DNA of 5,714 nt. It comes from Promethearchaeota archaeon. GTDB taxonomy: Archaea; Asgardarchaeota; Lokiarchaeia; Sigynarchaeales; SOKP01. Position 1 is the first letter of the stretch. Each line of letters opens with the position of its first letter. This document shows, piece by piece, positions 5,596 to 5,714 of this stretch. The notes below the pieces were generated by a model, which saw only the letters and a list, made by a program, of their open reading frames with translations, searched no databases and was not told the origin of the DNA. Made by a program: the position numbers and the translations under genes. Location of the stretch: the NCBI GenBank assembly GCA_014729315.1, contig WJKD01000616.1:1-5714 (forward strand), given 5' to 3'.

Positions 5596-5673
5596 ATGTC
5601 AAAGATCGAAGATCGAATCTTATCTCAGTTATTAGATAATTCCAAAAAATTAAGAAATAATGATTATCCATGA
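5596..5673 (+). CDS. Possible 25-codon ORF overlapping the next start (ATGA)
   Basis: An ATG at 5596 opens 25 codons that end in TGA at 5671-5673; the peptide starts MSKIEDRILSQLL and ends RNNDYP. It is charged and helix-prone, like the N-terminus of a regulatory protein. Its stop overlaps the ATG at 5670 as ATGA, the arrangement typical of translationally coupled genes. There is a perfect tandem GATCGAA at 5604-5617. No ribosome-binding site precedes it, and a TATA candidate at leaderless spacing is weak. It may be a small protein, a leader peptide, the broken start of the next gene, or chance. Confidence 0.3.
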   Translation: MSKIEDRILSQLLDNSKKLRNNDYP

Positions 5674-5714
5674 GAAAAAAATCTTTAGAATTCTTCTATT
5701 TCGCTGGTAACATG
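5670..5714 (+). CDS. N-terminus of an unidentified gene running off the window end (partial)
   Basis: The frame opened by the ATG at 5670 has no stop up to the window edge and gives MRKKSLEFFYFAGNM. In the same frame upstream there is a stop at 5661-5663, so this ATG is the only start unless a start lies beyond the window. Fifteen residues are too few to identify a family, and an open frame this short could be chance. Confidence 0.3.
   Translation, partial: MRKKSLEFFYFAGNM

Noticed and set aside
1..5714. CRISPR array, tRNA, rRNA, insertion sequence or defence island
   Set aside because: I saw no regularly spaced repeats, no T-loop-like GGTTCRANYCC, no transposase motif and no terminal repeats on either strand.

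Overview
The window looks like a piece of an archaeal chromosome, most plausibly an Asgard (Lokiarchaeia-like) or related archaeon. I infer this from four things: (i) the window opens with the C-terminus of an archaeal-type acetyl-CoA synthase/CO dehydrogenase beta subunit; (ii) it holds an Mre11-type nuclease and a JAMM protease joined to an E2-like domain; (iii) several genes have a TATA-like box centred 25-30 bases before the start codon with no leader, as in leaderless archaeal transcripts, and some use GTG or TTG starts; (iv) the DNA is strongly AT-rich, and transcripts end at T-tracts. No rRNA or marker protein is present, so the lineage is an inference.

Layout: 1-198 (+) is the tail of CdhC/AcsB, followed by a T-rich terminator. 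360-1562 (+) is a stand-alone Mre11/SbcD-like metallophosphoesterase. Convergent to it is 1701-2159 (-), a small helical protein with an acidic tail and its own TATA box plus an adjacent palindrome. Further upstream on the same strand, 2321-3175 (-) is an alpha/beta hydrolase of the epoxide hydrolase/haloacid-dehalogenating type. A 178-base divergent promoter region separates it from 3354-4034 (+), an E2/RWD-like domain fused to a JAMM (MPN+) protease. Convergent to that is 4081-4980 (-), a HEAT-repeat protein. 5171-5380 (-) is a small Phe-rich protein of unknown function. The last 320 bases hold a TATA box inside an inverted repeat, then a 25-codon ORF whose stop overlaps (ATGA) the start of a gene running off the end.

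The genes are mostly single transcription units in alternating orientation, so the neighbourhood does not define one pathway. The most interesting object is the UBC-like/JAMM fusion: a complete protease active-site motif attached to a domain that resembles a cysteine-less E2 (UEV/RWD). It suggests a ubiquitin-like-modifier peptidase with a built-in modifier- or partner-binding module. Nothing in the window looks like a mobile element, CRISPR array, tRNA or rRNA.
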